Shown here: positions 1 to 9,348 of the stretch, piece by piece | Numbering within the stretch: position 1 is the stretch's first letter | How the letters are laid out: the number at the start of each line of letters is the position of its first letter | From: Alteromonas sp. KC3 | GTDB taxonomy: Bacteria > Pseudomonadota > Gammaproteobacteria > Enterobacterales > Alteromonadaceae | Assembly (NCBI RefSeq): GCF_016756315.1 | Contig: NZ_AP024235.1 | Location: 1,488,001 to 1,552,000 of the forward strand | Length of the DNA: 64,000 nucleotides | Reading direction: 5' to 3' | Notes under the pieces: generated by a model | Database searches by the model: none | Told to the model about the DNA's origin: nothing | Seen by the model: the letters and a program-made list of their open reading frames with translations, nothing else | Made by a program: the position numbers and the translations under genes

Positions 1-6
1 TAACAT
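1..6 (-). CDS. Start of a minus-strand gene that leaves the window
   Basis: On the minus strand a good ribosome binding site, AAGGAG at 12-17, stands five bases before an ATG at 4-6. Only two codons lie inside the window, so the product cannot be named. The gene would be divergent from the ligase gene at 291. The call rests only on the start signal. Confidence 0.3.
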
Positions 7-290
7 ACCTACTCCTTAAATCTATATGTTTTGCTTCGCGACGACTAACGATAACACAAGCGCTTATAAAAACAGGTCAACACGATGATAAGTATCCTTC
101 CAAATGAGTAAACATTTTTGTTCATCATTGCATCAGTTTTCGTTGTCTTAACGATGAAAAAAAGCCGTGCTGATAATGCTATGCAAAGTTCAAGTTAAGC
201 GTAAACTCAGCGCTGTTTTAAATGCGATTGCAATTTGCGCAATAGCAACTTTAATTGTAACTGACAACACACTTTTTAGAAGCGAATTAC
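7..290. other. Divergent intergenic region
   Basis: AT-rich stretch between a probable minus-strand start at 6 and the plus-strand ligase start at 291. It should hold both promoters, but I see no box pair good enough to call and no repeat or hairpin. Confidence 0.3.
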
Positions 291-1778
291 ATGCACAATA
301 CACTGATTGTTACTGATGATGTTACTCCTTTTTGTAACACAGCTTTAACTGTGCTTACTTTTCAAGACTACCTTGCAGAGTTCCCAAAACTGAACGAACC
401 CAAAACACGCGTAATAAACTTATGCGATACCTCGCGTTATTTAAGCGAAGGGTATTACTGTTCACTATTGGCGCAAGCAAGAAGTCACTCTGTTTTGCCA
501 TCGGTAAATACCATTAATGATCTGCGCATGGCAGAAGAGAAAAGTATTGATCGTATCGTGTTCTCGGTATCAGCAACACAAGACAACGCCGAGCTTAGTG
601 AAGAACCTTTATTAGTACTGTTCGGTGAAGTGAAAGATCAGCGTTTTAAGCGTCTTGCAAGACAAGCGTTTGAAAAGTACCCGTGCCCTGTATTGTTGTT
701 AACGCCCACTATTACGCAAACAAAAACGTTAGCGAAAGGGGCGGGCAAAGTTCAAATTGAAGGGGTGGCAAGCGTACAGGCTAAAGCGTTCAATGAGTTA
801 TCCGACAAGCAACAGGTTCGTTTTATTGAACAGCTAGTTGCATACACTAAGATTCAGTGGCGGGCGAGTAAGACCAGCAAGAAAGCGCGTTGGGATATGG
901 CTATTTTAGTAAACCCTGAAGAAAGCACACCGCCAAGCGATGAAAAAGCGATAAAGCACTTTGTCAAAGCTGCAGAGAAGGTGGGCTTTCGCGCTGACGT
1001 AGTAAGTCGATTAAAGCCTGAAGATTTGGGGCATTATGATGCGTTGTTTATTCGTGAAACGACCGCCATTGATCATCATACTTACCGTTTAGCCCGTGCG
1101 GCAGAGCGCGAAGGTATCGTGGTGATGGATGATACTCAGTCTATTTTGCGCTGTTGTAATAAGGTGTTTTTACAAGACGCATTTGCGTATCAAAAAGTCC
1201 CTGCGCCTAAAGCAACCTTTGTATCAAGTGCAAGCGATGAAGTGTGCGAAAAACTGATTAATGACTTTGGGTTGCCTTTGGTACTTAAACTGCCAGAGAG
1301 TTCGTTCTCGCGAGGCGTGCACAAAGCAGAGTCCAAAGAGGCACTAAAACTGAGACTGGAACAAATGTTGTCGGAATCTGCGTTAGTGCTGGTGCAAGAA
1401 TACATCTTCACTGAGTTCGACTGGCGAATTGGTGTGCTTGGCGGCAAGCCTATTTACGCGTGCCAATACTTTATGGTTCGAAACCATTGGCAGATATACA
1501 ACCATCAAGGGGACAGATTTTCTTCGGGTGGTTTTGCCACCATGCCAACCTTTGAAGTACCGAAGCCGGTGCTACAAGCGGCAGTGAAAGCAGCAAAGGT
1601 AGTCGGTGATGGTCTATATGGTGTGGATATAAAACAGGCAGGGAACGCTGTGTACGTAATTGAAGTGAACGATAACCCAAGTATCGATTCAGGTGTAGAA
1701 GACAAATATTTAGGCAAAGAACTGTATGAATTAATCATGCAAGAATTTGCTAACAGGTTGGAGCAAAGAGGGCGATGA
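291..1778 (+). CDS. RimK-family ATP-grasp ligase (long form)
   Basis: This 495-residue protein is a carboxylate-amine ligase of the ATP-grasp superfamily. The family joins an amino acid or peptide amine to a carboxylate through an acyl-phosphate; the substrate here is unknown. The ATP-grasp fold occupies roughly residues 290-490, with the nucleotide-binding LPLVLKLP strand, a LVQEYI segment and the metal-binding motif EVNDNPS at about 458-464. The first 250 residues are an extra N-terminal region absent from ribosomal S6 ligase RimK. The ATG has AGAAG eight bases upstream. Its stop overlaps the next start (ATGA), so the two proteins are translationally coupled and probably work together. Cytoplasmic; no signal peptide. 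Family is firm, substrate open. Confidence 0.85.
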   Translation: MHNTLIVTDDVTPFCNTALTVLTFQDYLAEFPKLNEPKTRVINLCDTSRYLSEGYYCSLLAQARSHSVLPSVNTINDLRMAEEKSIDRIVFSVSATQDNAELSEEPLLVLFGEVKDQRFKRLARQAFEKYPCPVLLLTPTITQTKTLAKGAGKVQIEGVASVQAKAFNELSDKQQVRFIEQLVAYTKIQWRASKTSKKARWDMAILVNPEESTPPSDEKAIKHFVKAAEKVGFRADVVSRLKPEDLGHYDALFIRETTAIDHHTYRLARAAEREGIVVMDDTQSILRCCNKVFLQDAFAYQKVPAPKATFVSSASDEVCEKLINDFGLPLVLKLPESSFSRGVHKAESKEALKLRLEQMLSESALVLVQEYIFTEFDWRIGVLGGKPIYACQYFMVRNHWQIYNHQGDRFSSGGFATMPTFEVPKPVLQAAVKAAKVVGDGLYGVDIKQAGNAVYVIEVNDNPSIDSGVEDKYLGKELYELIMQEFANRLEQRGR

Positions 1779-3043
1779 TTCCATCGGCTGAAGTACAATT
1801 TATTGGTGATAGCGCTGCAAAGTCGCAAAACTCGACTGATGTGACACAAGGTATGGCAGCAGCATCGCAGTCTAACAAGGTGCTAGATAGTCAGCCTGGG
1901 CAACTCGCTTTGCGGATTGCCACAACCAGTGATTTGGCTGCACTTCAGCATATCGAGAAAACCTGTTTCACCACAGATAGACTCACTAAGTCGCGCTTTA
2001 AATTTTACATTGAAGCGCCGCATGCTGAACTTGTGGTTGTGGAATTTACACCGAGTGAAAGTGGCGTCCACCCTAATGCTCAAGCGATGACATTCACCGA
2101 ACCCACAGTAGTTGGCTACGGCCTTCTGCTTTTGCGTAGAGGTACGCAATTAACACGACTTTACTCTATTGCCGTGTTACCAAGTGCTAGAGGTTTGGGT
2201 ATTGCTGAAAAGCTCATAAACAGCTTGGGGGAGCGGGCGCTTTCGCGGGGAAAGCGGTTTATGCGCCTGGAAGTTGCAGTTGGTAACACAGGTGCAATCG
2301 CGCTATACAAAAAGTTAGGATTTAGTCAGTTTGGTATGTATACCGACTATTACGATGACCACACCGATGCGTTACGTATGCAAAAAGTATTAGTGCCAAG
2401 TCGTTCGGCCAAATCTGAAGTGTATCCGTGGTATCAACAAACGACTGATTTTACGTGCGGTCCTTCCGCACTAATGATGGCGATGTGCGCCTTAGACAGT
2501 AATTATGAAATTTCTCAACAAAACGAATTGGCGTTGTGGCGAAAGGCGACAACCATTTTCATGATGTCAGGACATGGTGGTTGTCATCCTGTGGGGTTAG
2601 CGCTAGCAGCCCATTCAGAGGGGTTTTCAGCACGCGTAATCATTAATCAAAACGTACCTTTATTTGTGGATGGTGTCCGAAACACTGAGAAAAAAGCCAT
2701 TGTAGAAAGCGTAGAGATGCAGTTTATGCAAGACGCAAAGGATAAGCAGATAGAGGTTGAAATTACTGATTGGCACACAGACATTATTGATGACGCTCTG
2801 CGTGCAGGTAGCACGGTATTGTGCTTGATCAGCACTTACGCCTTCGACAAGAAAAAAATACCACATTGGGTGGCTATTACCAGTTGTGACTCGCATTGCT
2901 ATTATCTTCACGACCCTGATGCCAGTGAAGGGCAACCTGTGGAATATCAACACATTCCTGTTGCGCGTGAAGATTTTTTGCGCCTAGCAAGTTATGGTAC
3001 ACGTAAAGTCAGAACGCTGGTTTTACTCAACCCGCCGCACTAG
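1775..3043 (+). CDS. GNAT acetyltransferase fused to a C39-like cysteine peptidase
   Basis: The 422-residue protein has two parts. Residues about 45-205 form a GNAT N-acetyltransferase, with the acetyl-CoA loop ARGLGIAEKL. Residues about 215-415 resemble the peptidase C39-like family, with probable catalytic Cys228 (TCGPSALMM), His364 (IPHWVA) and Asp380 (HDPDA). The first 45 residues are low-complexity. It overlaps the ligase gene by four bases (ATGA), so the ligase, acetyltransferase and papain-like activities form one unit. This combination suggests making or trimming a peptide or an isopeptide bond; that is inference. No signal peptide is visible. The pair is, to my knowledge, conserved but functionally uncharacterised. 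Confidence 0.8.
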   Translation: MIPSAEVQFIGDSAAKSQNSTDVTQGMAAASQSNKVLDSQPGQLALRIATTSDLAALQHIEKTCFTTDRLTKSRFKFYIEAPHAELVVVEFTPSESGVHPNAQAMTFTEPTVVGYGLLLLRRGTQLTRLYSIAVLPSARGLGIAEKLINSLGERALSRGKRFMRLEVAVGNTGAIALYKKLGFSQFGMYTDYYDDHTDALRMQKVLVPSRSAKSEVYPWYQQTTDFTCGPSALMMAMCALDSNYEISQQNELALWRKATTIFMMSGHGGCHPVGLALAAHSEGFSARVIINQNVPLFVDGVRNTEKKAIVESVEMQFMQDAKDKQIEVEITDWHTDIIDDALRAGSTVLCLISTYAFDKKKIPHWVAITSCDSHCYYLHDPDASEGQPVEYQHIPVAREDFLRLASYGTRKVRTLVLLNPPH

Positions 3044-3070
3044 CGCATACGAGCTGGTGGTCATCTCAAA

Positions 3071-3102
3071 TTAGGGAAGCCTACATTACAGGCTTTCCCT
3101 AA
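3071..3102. terminator. Bidirectional hairpin between convergent genes
   Basis: TTAGGGAAGCCT and AGGCTTTCCCTAA form a 12-bp stem with one bulged base around a short loop. It lies between the C39-like gene ending at 3043 and the minus-strand gene whose stop codon at 3099-3101 is inside the right arm. There is no strong U tract, so termination is probable rather than certain. Confidence 0.5.
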
Positions 3103-3380
3103 TGATGGGCTTGAGAAACGCTAACTTTGTTGTTCAGTGTTTTAAGCTTACTTACTAATTGAGATAGCTCTTTAACTGATCCTGAGTACTCAATGTGCTT
3201 GTTCATTTGTTGGCCTTTTACCGCACTGTTATACAAAGCGGTACTTTCAAAGCAAGCAGTTTGCTTGTCCAGTTGTTTCCATTCACCCTGTAAATCTCGG
3301 GGAATGCAATGACGTTTTGCACTAAGTTTGTCTTTAATTTGCAACACTTTTCCGATTAATAATTGTGCATCAGTTGGCAT
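3099..3380 (-). CDS. Hypothetical 93-residue helical protein
   Basis: I do not recognise this protein. It is 93 residues, basic and probably all-helical, with heptad-like stretches near the N-terminus (LLIGKVLQIKDKL) and C-terminus (VKELSQLVSKLKTL), and two cysteines or fewer per segment. There is no signal peptide or membrane segment. A clear ribosome binding site (TAGGAGA) stands seven bases before the ATG, which supports a real gene. It is a lone gene, convergent with the C39-like gene, with its stop codon inside the shared hairpin. No function can be inferred from context. Confidence 0.6.
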   Translation of the reverse strand: MPTDAQLLIGKVLQIKDKLSAKRHCIPRDLQGEWKQLDKQTACFESTALYNSAVKGQQMNKHIEYSGSVKELSQLVSKLKTLNNKVSVSQAHH

Positions 3381-3625
3381 AATTATATCTCCTATACTGC
3401 TATAATCAGGTAACTTGTTGTTTTACTTGGCTTTTGCGTTTGATGCGAGGGCTAAACAAACCATTTTCAAGTTACGCTTTCCTTTGTTCACTTATTGATA
3501 GTGCATCAACAGTGCCAAAGTAGATAAGAAATAAGCTAACACAATGAATTGGCGTGTTAATTATTGAAAAAGCTCAATAGGTATTAGAAATGAGTTGTAT
3601 AAAAAGTGGACGCATTTTGCAGTTT

Positions 3626-3653
3626 ACTCGCATATGCGTCGCACAATGCGAGT
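3626..3653. other. Inverted repeat downstream of the BLUF gene
   Basis: ACTCGCAT at 3626-3633 and ATGCGAGT at 3646-3653 form an eight-base stem with a 12-base loop, five bases beyond the BLUF stop codon. No U tract follows on either strand, so it is only a candidate transcript 3' end or operator. Confidence 0.3.
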
Positions 3654-3657
3654 TAAG

Positions 3658-4071
3658 TTACTCTGCTAGCTGTCTAAAGTCTGCGAGTAATGAAAGTGCG
3701 CTGTCGCCAAGCATCGAGTAAGGGTCAAACGCGTCTTTGGTGCTAAATTGAAGTACTGAGCGCTTAGTAATAGCCTGCTCAGATACATACCCCATTTCCC
3801 AAGAGCTAAAAGCCCTATGAGCAATTTCAGTATAAGACAGAAGCATTATTGATTTGTGTCTGGTATCTGTTTGAATTTTTGAGAAGCAGTCATTGACCGC
3901 TGAGCGCGACCCCTCTAAACACTGAAGGAAGTAACGCGAGTTAAAACACAGCATACCTGTAATACCCTGCTGCTTATTATTCTTTCGAGCACTGTACAGG
4001 ATTGATTCTATATCACTTGGTTTGAAGGATTCGCCAACCGTACTTGCGTAAATTAGTCTTACAAGAAACAT
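3658..4071 (-). CDS. BLUF-domain blue-light sensor
   Basis: A stand-alone BLUF (blue-light sensing using FAD) protein of 137 residues. The flavin-site residues known from AppA fall at exactly matching spacing: Tyr8 (LIYAS), Asn32 (KNNKQQGITG), Gln50 (FLQCLEG), Trp91 and Met93 (SSWEMGY). The photocycle should therefore be intact. Residues 1-95 are the domain; the last 40 form a short helical cap and there is no fused output domain, so it must signal by binding a partner. It lies 205 bases downstream of cheB on the same strand, which makes the chemotaxis satellite or a diguanylate cyclase possible partners (inference). Confidence 0.9.
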   Translation of the reverse strand: MFLVRLIYASTVGESFKPSDIESILYSARKNNKQQGITGMLCFNSRYFLQCLEGSRSAVNDCFSKIQTDTRHKSIMLLSYTEIAHRAFSSWEMGYVSEQAITKRSVLQFSTKDAFDPYSMLGDSALSLLADFRQLAE

Positions 4072-4276
4072 AATAAGCCCTTTCTTTGACGTTAACCGCG
4101 TTTATCACTGCTTCGTAGATAAACTCAAAAAATTTCTAAAACTCAAACGATACGACTGAATCCCGCATCACAGCGTTTTGATTTTCACGCAACCGCGCTG
4201 AAATCAGTGGTTCAGATGATTTAACCTTATTCTTCTGCATTACAATATAGTCGTCTTTTGCAGAAGCATAAGCGTT

Positions 4277-5317
4277 TTACAGTCTTGAATTTCCACCGTG
4301 CTGACGTAAGTATTCAAAAACGGCTGCAGGAATGGTGTCTAGGTCGCATACTTTATTTGCTGCATCCAGTTTAATAGCTTCCCGAGGCATGCCGAAAATA
4401 ACACAAGACGCTTCATCTTGTGCCAGCGTAAATGCACCCGCTTGTTTTAGTTTAAGCAGTCCGTTGGCACCATCTTTTCCCATTCCCGTCATGATGATGC
4501 CTATCGCATTTTTCCCCGCCGCTTTACTTACACTATCAAAAAGTACATCTACAGATGGCTTATGCCCACTTACACGCTCGGAATCTATTAACACGGTGCG
4601 GTAATCTGCGCCGCTGCGCTCTATGCCCATGTGAATATCGCCCGGCGCTATGTAGACGTAGCCTGGTAGTAGCCTTTCACCGCCACGTGCCTCGGCGACA
4701 TTAACACTGCAAGAAGCATTCAGTCGCTGCGCGAAGGTTTTGGTAAACCCAGGAGGCATATGTTGCGTTATCACTATTGCGGGAGCATTGGCCGGCATGG
4801 TTTCTAAAAAGCGCTTAATCGCAATGGTTCCGCCGGTTGATGCGCCAATAGCAATAATTTTCTCTGTACCTGAAATGATAGATTCTTGTTTTGCAGTAGG
4901 TGTTGAAGAGAGCTTTTTAACTTTTGATTTTGACGCAAGTCGAATTTTCTCAATAATAAGCGAACTATACTTTTCAATACCCTCAGTAACACCAATCTTA
5001 GGCTTAGGGATATAGTCGACAGCACCAAGTTCCAAGCTTCTTAATGTTGCTTCAGCACCTTTTTCGGTGAGCGTAGAGATCATGACCACAGGCGTCGGTC
5101 TGGCTTTCATCAACTTAGACAAAAACGTTATGCCATCAACTTTTGGCATTTCAATATCTAGCGTTATCACATCAGGACTGTGTTGGTTAACCATATCCCG
5201 AGCGATGTAAGCATTAGGCGCTGCACCGACAACCACCATGTCGGGCGTAGCAGATACGATTTCAGACAACAGGCTTCGAATTAGCGCGGAGTCATCGACT
5301 ATCAGTACTTTTATCAT
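4277..5317 (-). CDS. cheB: Chemotaxis response regulator methylesterase/deamidase CheB
   Basis: CheB removes methyl groups from, and deamidates, glutamyl residues of chemoreceptors, resetting sensitivity. The 346-residue protein has a receiver domain (about 1-120; Asp8, Asp9, phosphoacceptor Asp54 in TLDIEMP, Lys in IPKPK) and a catalytic domain (about 150-340) with Ser in GASTGG, His in TQHMPPGF and Asp in MTGMGKDG. A very strong AGGAGG site precedes the ATG. It is the last gene of the minus-strand set chemoreceptor-cheR-cheD-cheB, nine bases after cheD. No CheA kinase is encoded nearby, so phosphate must come from a kinase elsewhere. Confidence 0.95.
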   Translation of the reverse strand: MIKVLIVDDSALIRSLLSEIVSATPDMVVVGAAPNAYIARDMVNQHSPDVITLDIEMPKVDGITFLSKLMKARPTPVVMISTLTEKGAEATLRSLELGAVDYIPKPKIGVTEGIEKYSSLIIEKIRLASKSKVKKLSSTPTAKQESIISGTEKIIAIGASTGGTIAIKRFLETMPANAPAIVITQHMPPGFTKTFAQRLNASCSVNVAEARGGERLLPGYVYIAPGDIHMGIERSGADYRTVLIDSERVSGHKPSVDVLFDSVSKAAGKNAIGIIMTGMGKDGANGLLKLKQAGAFTLAQDEASCVIFGMPREAIKLDAANKVCDLDTIPAAVFEYLRQHGGNSRL

Positions 5318-5325
5318 CGCTCCTC

Positions 5326-5934
5326 CTAAAATAAGTCCACTGAGCTATCAATAGAGGCATTTTTAAGTCTAATTCGATATTCGCTTTCCCTATCAAGAAT
5401 AGTGGTGTTGTGAAGCGCTTTTATTTTTTTCACTCTCACTAGGCCACCTTCTTCAAAAAAATAGACCTTTCTTGGGAAATCAGAGAGCACATCGCTGGCT
5501 ATTATCGGTATTGACTCATTTTTGAGATATTCAAACGCAAAATCGACATTTTTCTGGCCAATATTGTTGTGAATAAGCCCCTTCATTACGTTGCCTCCGC
5601 CAAACACTTTCGCCACAATTTGGTTCTTTTTAGCCCCTAACTTAAGCATCTCGTTAATAAGCAATTCCATTGCGTATGTGCCGTAGCGCGCAGACTCACA
5701 AAGTAAGGCCGATTTTTCCATATCATCTCTGGGCAACAAAAAATGATTCATGCCGCGCACGTTATTGATAGGATCGAACAGACAAGTGGCTATACATGAA
5801 CCCAATACGGTAACGATAAGGTGATTATTCGACGTCGCATAAAACTCTCCGGGTAGTATTTTGACAGCGTTGCAATTGAAATACCGGTCGAAGTAGAGGT
5901 TGGCTTCTGGCGAGGCATTAAAATTACTCTGCAT
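5326..5934 (-). CDS. cheD: Chemoreceptor glutamine deamidase CheD
   Basis: CheD converts specific receptor glutamines to glutamates so that they can be methylated; in several bacteria it also binds CheC. The 202-residue protein carries the family's catalytic cysteine in VLGSCIATCLFD and the histidine in GMNHFLLP, followed by the conserved RYGTYAMELLINEM helix and KVFGGG segment. Its ATG shares one base with the cheR stop (TGATG), so the genes are translationally coupled. Cytoplasmic. The last 30 residues are less conserved. Presence of cheD beside cheR and cheB indicates full adaptation control of the adjacent receptor. Confidence 0.93.
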   Translation of the reverse strand: MQSNFNASPEANLYFDRYFNCNAVKILPGEFYATSNNHLIVTVLGSCIATCLFDPINNVRGMNHFLLPRDDMEKSALLCESARYGTYAMELLINEMLKLGAKKNQIVAKVFGGGNVMKGLIHNNIGQKNVDFAFEYLKNESIPIIASDVLSDFPRKVYFFEEGGLVRVKKIKALHNTTILDRESEYRIRLKNASIDSSVDLF

Positions 5935-6755
5935 CAGGGCGTCCCACTTCGCTTTTGATATACGGTTCTTCCAACCGATATCAGGCTCGAATTCAAATTG
6001 GCTACCGTTTCTGAATGCCCAGCAAAATACAATCCGCCGTTTTTAAGTTTTTGGGCAAACCGGTGTAACAATTGTGCTTGCGTTGTTTTATCGAAATAAA
6101 TCATCACATTTCTACAGAAGATGACATCTAAGTTGCTCGGTATGCACGACCATTGATTATTAATAAGGTTTAGCTGCTTGAAAGACACTAATTTTCTTAG
6201 CTCCGGAATAACACGCACAAAGCCTTTGTTGTTACCCGTTCCCTTATGAAAAAAACGCTTTTTGTCGTCATAGGTAAGCGATGACGCGGTGTCATCAGTA
6301 TAGATCCCTTGGTTTGCCTTAAGTAAAACATTGCTGTCTATATCTGTTGCAATAATCTCAACCGGAGGCTCGAAGGAACCATAAGCTTTCACCACCGTCA
6401 TGGCGATGGAATAGACTTCTTCCCCAGTGCTACTGGCAGCGCACCAAATGCGCTTTGGCTCTCGAGTTAATGACAAATATGTATTTAACGTGTCAAAGTG
6501 ATGCGGCTCTCTGAAAAAAGAGGTGAGGTTTGTAGTTAACCCATTAATGAAATTTTCCATTTCACCATGGTTACCTTCCAGATACGCGAGGTAATCAGAA
6601 AAACGAGATAGATTAAGTGCGCGTAGCCGGCGTGAAAGCCGACTATACACCATTGAGTCTTTACTCTGGCCTAGGCAAATACCTGCATTTTGGTGCAGTA
6701 TCGCACGCACTTTATCAAAATCGTTGGCCGTAAATTCAAACTCTCTATGCTCCAT
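5934..6755 (-). CDS. cheR: Chemoreceptor glutamate methyltransferase CheR
   Basis: CheR transfers methyl from S-adenosylmethionine to receptor glutamates. The 273-residue protein has the all-alpha N-terminal domain (about 1-75) and the SAM-binding catalytic domain (about 76-270) with RIWCAASSTGEEVYS as the SAM loop and DVIFCRNVMIYFD. The beta-subdomain that binds the receptor C-terminal pentapeptide should be present given its full length, and the neighbouring receptor ends in a matching pentapeptide. The gene follows the receptor gene by 24 bases and overlaps cheD. The ribosome binding site is weak, suggesting coupling to the receptor gene. Confidence 0.95.
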   Translation of the reverse strand: MEHREFEFTANDFDKVRAILHQNAGICLGQSKDSMVYSRLSRRLRALNLSRFSDYLAYLEGNHGEMENFINGLTTNLTSFFREPHHFDTLNTYLSLTREPKRIWCAASSTGEEVYSIAMTVVKAYGSFEPPVEIIATDIDSNVLLKANQGIYTDDTASSLTYDDKKRFFHKGTGNNKGFVRVIPELRKLVSFKQLNLINNQWSCIPSNLDVIFCRNVMIYFDKTTQAQLLHRFAQKLKNGGLYFAGHSETVANLNSSLISVGRTVYQKRSGTP

Positions 6756-6779
6756 ATACAGCAGCCGCGATTTCTATTC

Positions 6780-8921
6780 TTAAAACGACTCCCATTCATC
6801 TTCTTCAGGAGATACCATTTTGACTAAGCGCTCTTTCACCTTGGGAGCTGCAATTTTTTCAACCGTTGAAAGGGTGCTCTTTTGTGCGCGGTTTTGATCT
6901 TCACTTAACTTAAAGGCTGAAATTTGCTTGTTCATGTTTTGTGCTTGAGCTTGCAAGCTTTCTGCGGCCGCCGCAGCTTCCTCAACAAGCGCAGCATTTT
7001 GTTGGGTAACTTCATCCATTTGAGAAACAGCTTTGCTCACTTCGTCAATGCCTGAGGCCTGTTCAGAAGACGCGGCAGCTATTTCACCCATAATGTCGTT
7101 AACACGCTTGATAGAAAGCACAATTTCTTCCATCGTCTTGCCCGACTTATTCACCAACTCGTTACCATTTTCAATCTTGTTAACCGAGTCTGAAATGAGA
7201 TTCTTAATGTCTTTCGCGGCTTCAGCAGAACGCTGTGCAAGTGAACGCACTTCAGATGCTACTACAGCAAAGCCTCTGCCTTGCTCGCCGGCTCTTGCTG
7301 CTTCAACGGCAGCGTTAAGCGCAAGTATGTTGGTTTGAAATGCAATACCGTCAATGACACCAATAATATCTGAGATTTTTTGCGCCGATTCATTGATTGA
7401 ACCCATGGTATCGACCACTTGCCCAATGAGTTTGCCGCCATCAATAGCAATGGTTGAAGCTTGCGAGGCAAGGCCGTTGGCCTGATCTGCATTTTCTGAG
7501 TTAAGCTTAACTGTGCCCGTTAGCTCTTCCATACTTGACGCAGTTTGTTCTAAGCTGGACGCTTGTTCTTCGGTTCGACTTGATAAGTCGCTATTCCCTT
7601 GGGCTATTTCAGTCGCTGCGGTGTTAATTAAGTCTGACGCAGAACGAATTTCTGAAATCATGTTCACGAGATTTTCAATAAACGAACGCATCGCTTGACT
7701 GATTTGAATAAACTCACCCTCAAAATCGACTTCTAAGCGTGTGGTTAGGTCACCTTCAGATAAACGCATCAACACACGTTTTATCTCATTCACAGCAATT
7801 TTTGTGGCTGTTATGTCAGTCGCATATTTAACGACTTTGAACGGTTTGCCATTAACATCAAATATCGGATTGTAAGTGGCTTGGATCCAAACCTCTCTTC
7901 CGCCTTTTGCAATGCGTTTAAATTCGCCGCTAGCGTGAGTACCCTCACCAAGCTGCGCCCAGAAATCTTGGTATTCCTGGCTTCTGCGGTGTTCTGCATC
8001 TACAAACAAACTGTGGTGCTTACCCTTAATTTCAGAAAGAGAATAACCGACAGTATTAAGGAAATTATCATTAGCAGTAATAATTGTGCCGTCCAAATAA
8101 AATTCGATAACGGCTTGCGACTTGCCAATAGCGTCTATCTGTCCGGCATAGTCGGCGTTGCGCATTTTTTCTGCGGTAATATCTGTAGCATATTGCACCA
8201 CGCCGGTCACTTTGCCTGAACTATTCATAATGGGGTTGTACGAGGCCTGAAGCCACACTTCTTCACCGTCTTTACGAATATATCGATATTCGCCGGTTTG
8301 GAAGTTGCCTTCTTTCATCTGCGACCAAAGCTCTCGGTTGACTGCCAAGGTTTTATCATCGCTTGACGTTAATACCTTATGGCTCTTACCCCGAATCTCT
8401 TCAATGTCGTACCCGGTTATTTTAAGAAAGTTTTCATTCGCATTTAAGACATTACCCTCTGCGCTAAACTCAACCACCGCTTGCGAGCGGTCGAGCGCAT
8501 CTAACATACCGCTTTTTAATAAAAGTTCGCTTATGTCGAGCCATTCTACAGCAGTGCCAATGCTGGCGCCGTTTTCGTCTTTAAGCGGCATTAGCGTTAG
8601 GCGAAAGTTTAACGAGCCTACCGTGATTGACGACACCATTACGTCTCGTAAATTTGCGAGAATGCTGCTTTGATGAGCGGGGTTCTTATGAAATTGGTCG
8701 ATACTTTGGCCGATAAGGTTATCTGCTGAAAATTGAGGCAACACTTTGCGCAGCTCTTCTTCACTTTTCTTAAGTAAAGAAACCACCGCTTTGTTTGCAT
8801 AAATAATAATTCTATCAGCATTAGCAATCATAAAACTTGTAGAGCTCTGCTCTAACGTTTGAATGCGATGCTCGGTATACCTTGAATCGGTTTTTGATTT
8901 TAAAAGGTTCGCCAACTTCAT
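6780..8921 (-). CDS. Soluble PAS-domain methyl-accepting chemotaxis protein
   Basis: A 713-residue chemoreceptor without any membrane segment. It has three PAS modules (about 20-130, 140-255 and 262-378); the second and third are followed by PAC motifs ([18 protein letters not shown]). A HAMP-like linker follows (about 378-430), then a long coiled-coil signalling domain with the hairpin tip [20 protein letters not shown]. It ends in EWESF, fitting the aromatic-x-x-aromatic pentapeptide that tethers CheR and CheB. Repeated PAS domains suggest an Aer-like energy, redox or oxygen sensor, perhaps binding flavin or haem; the ligand cannot be read from sequence. AGGAG stands close before the ATG. 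First gene of the cheRDB unit. Confidence 0.92.
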   Translation of the reverse strand: MKLANLLKSKTDSRYTEHRIQTLEQSSTSFMIANADRIIIYANKAVVSLLKKSEEELRKVLPQFSADNLIGQSIDQFHKNPAHQSSILANLRDVMVSSITVGSLNFRLTLMPLKDENGASIGTAVEWLDISELLLKSGMLDALDRSQAVVEFSAEGNVLNANENFLKITGYDIEEIRGKSHKVLTSSDDKTLAVNRELWSQMKEGNFQTGEYRYIRKDGEEVWLQASYNPIMNSSGKVTGVVQYATDITAEKMRNADYAGQIDAIGKSQAVIEFYLDGTIITANDNFLNTVGYSLSEIKGKHHSLFVDAEHRRSQEYQDFWAQLGEGTHASGEFKRIAKGGREVWIQATYNPIFDVNGKPFKVVKYATDITATKIAVNEIKRVLMRLSEGDLTTRLEVDFEGEFIQISQAMRSFIENLVNMISEIRSASDLINTAATEIAQGNSDLSSRTEEQASSLEQTASSMEELTGTVKLNSENADQANGLASQASTIAIDGGKLIGQVVDTMGSINESAQKISDIIGVIDGIAFQTNILALNAAVEAARAGEQGRGFAVVASEVRSLAQRSAEAAKDIKNLISDSVNKIENGNELVNKSGKTMEEIVLSIKRVNDIMGEIAAASSEQASGIDEVSKAVSQMDEVTQQNAALVEEAAAAAESLQAQAQNMNKQISAFKLSEDQNRAQKSTLSTVEKIAAPKVKERLVKMVSPEEDEWESF

Positions 8922-9348
8922 AGATCACTCCTGATCAACAATTTCACAGTATCTGAAAATGCACCTAGGTACCTGTTTGCCGTTGAAACAGACAAATACA
9001 ATGCGGTGCTTGGCGCTTGAAACGCGTTATCTCAAGTTACGCCCTAGATTGTGCAAAACCTAAGCAGTTGCTTTGTAACGCTCATTGCGCAATCTTTAAA
9101 TTGGAAGCCAAGATATATCGTTGCTTATTATTTCGTCATGCTTGAAGTTGAGGCTTTGCTCAATCTGCTCCAAGTACAAGAATTAGCAAAAGTAATTATT
9201 AAAAATCGTTAATAATCTCAGCTAACGAGAAAAGTGTAGACAAGGATTTAAAATAATGTGCAATTTATTCGACTTTAGTTGAATAAATTGTCTATCAATC
9301 AGTAGTGAAGGTGTCTAATCGATGGTTTTGTGAACTCACTTTTAAGTA
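8922..9348. other. Intergenic region with a 30-base near-palindrome
   Basis: This 427-base stretch lies between the chemoreceptor start and the end of the next minus-strand gene. It must hold the chemoreceptor promoter, but I see no sigma-28 type site (no GCCGATAA box). Its main feature is an inverted repeat at 9261-9290. No open frame here looks coding. Confidence 0.4.
9261..9290. repeat. Near-perfect 30-base palindrome
   Basis: CAATTTATTC at 9261-9270 is mirrored by GAATAAATTG at 9281-9290, and the inner ten bases are also nearly symmetric (ACT and AGT around a TT centre, with one G/T mismatch). There is no flanking U tract. It could be an operator or an RNA hairpin; which gene it serves is not evident. 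Confidence 0.5.

Noticed and set aside
4136..4240. A 34-codon minus-strand frame in phase with cheB after its stop codon
   Set aside because: No ribosome binding site and no recognisable feature; possibly a decayed cheB tail, but unsupported.
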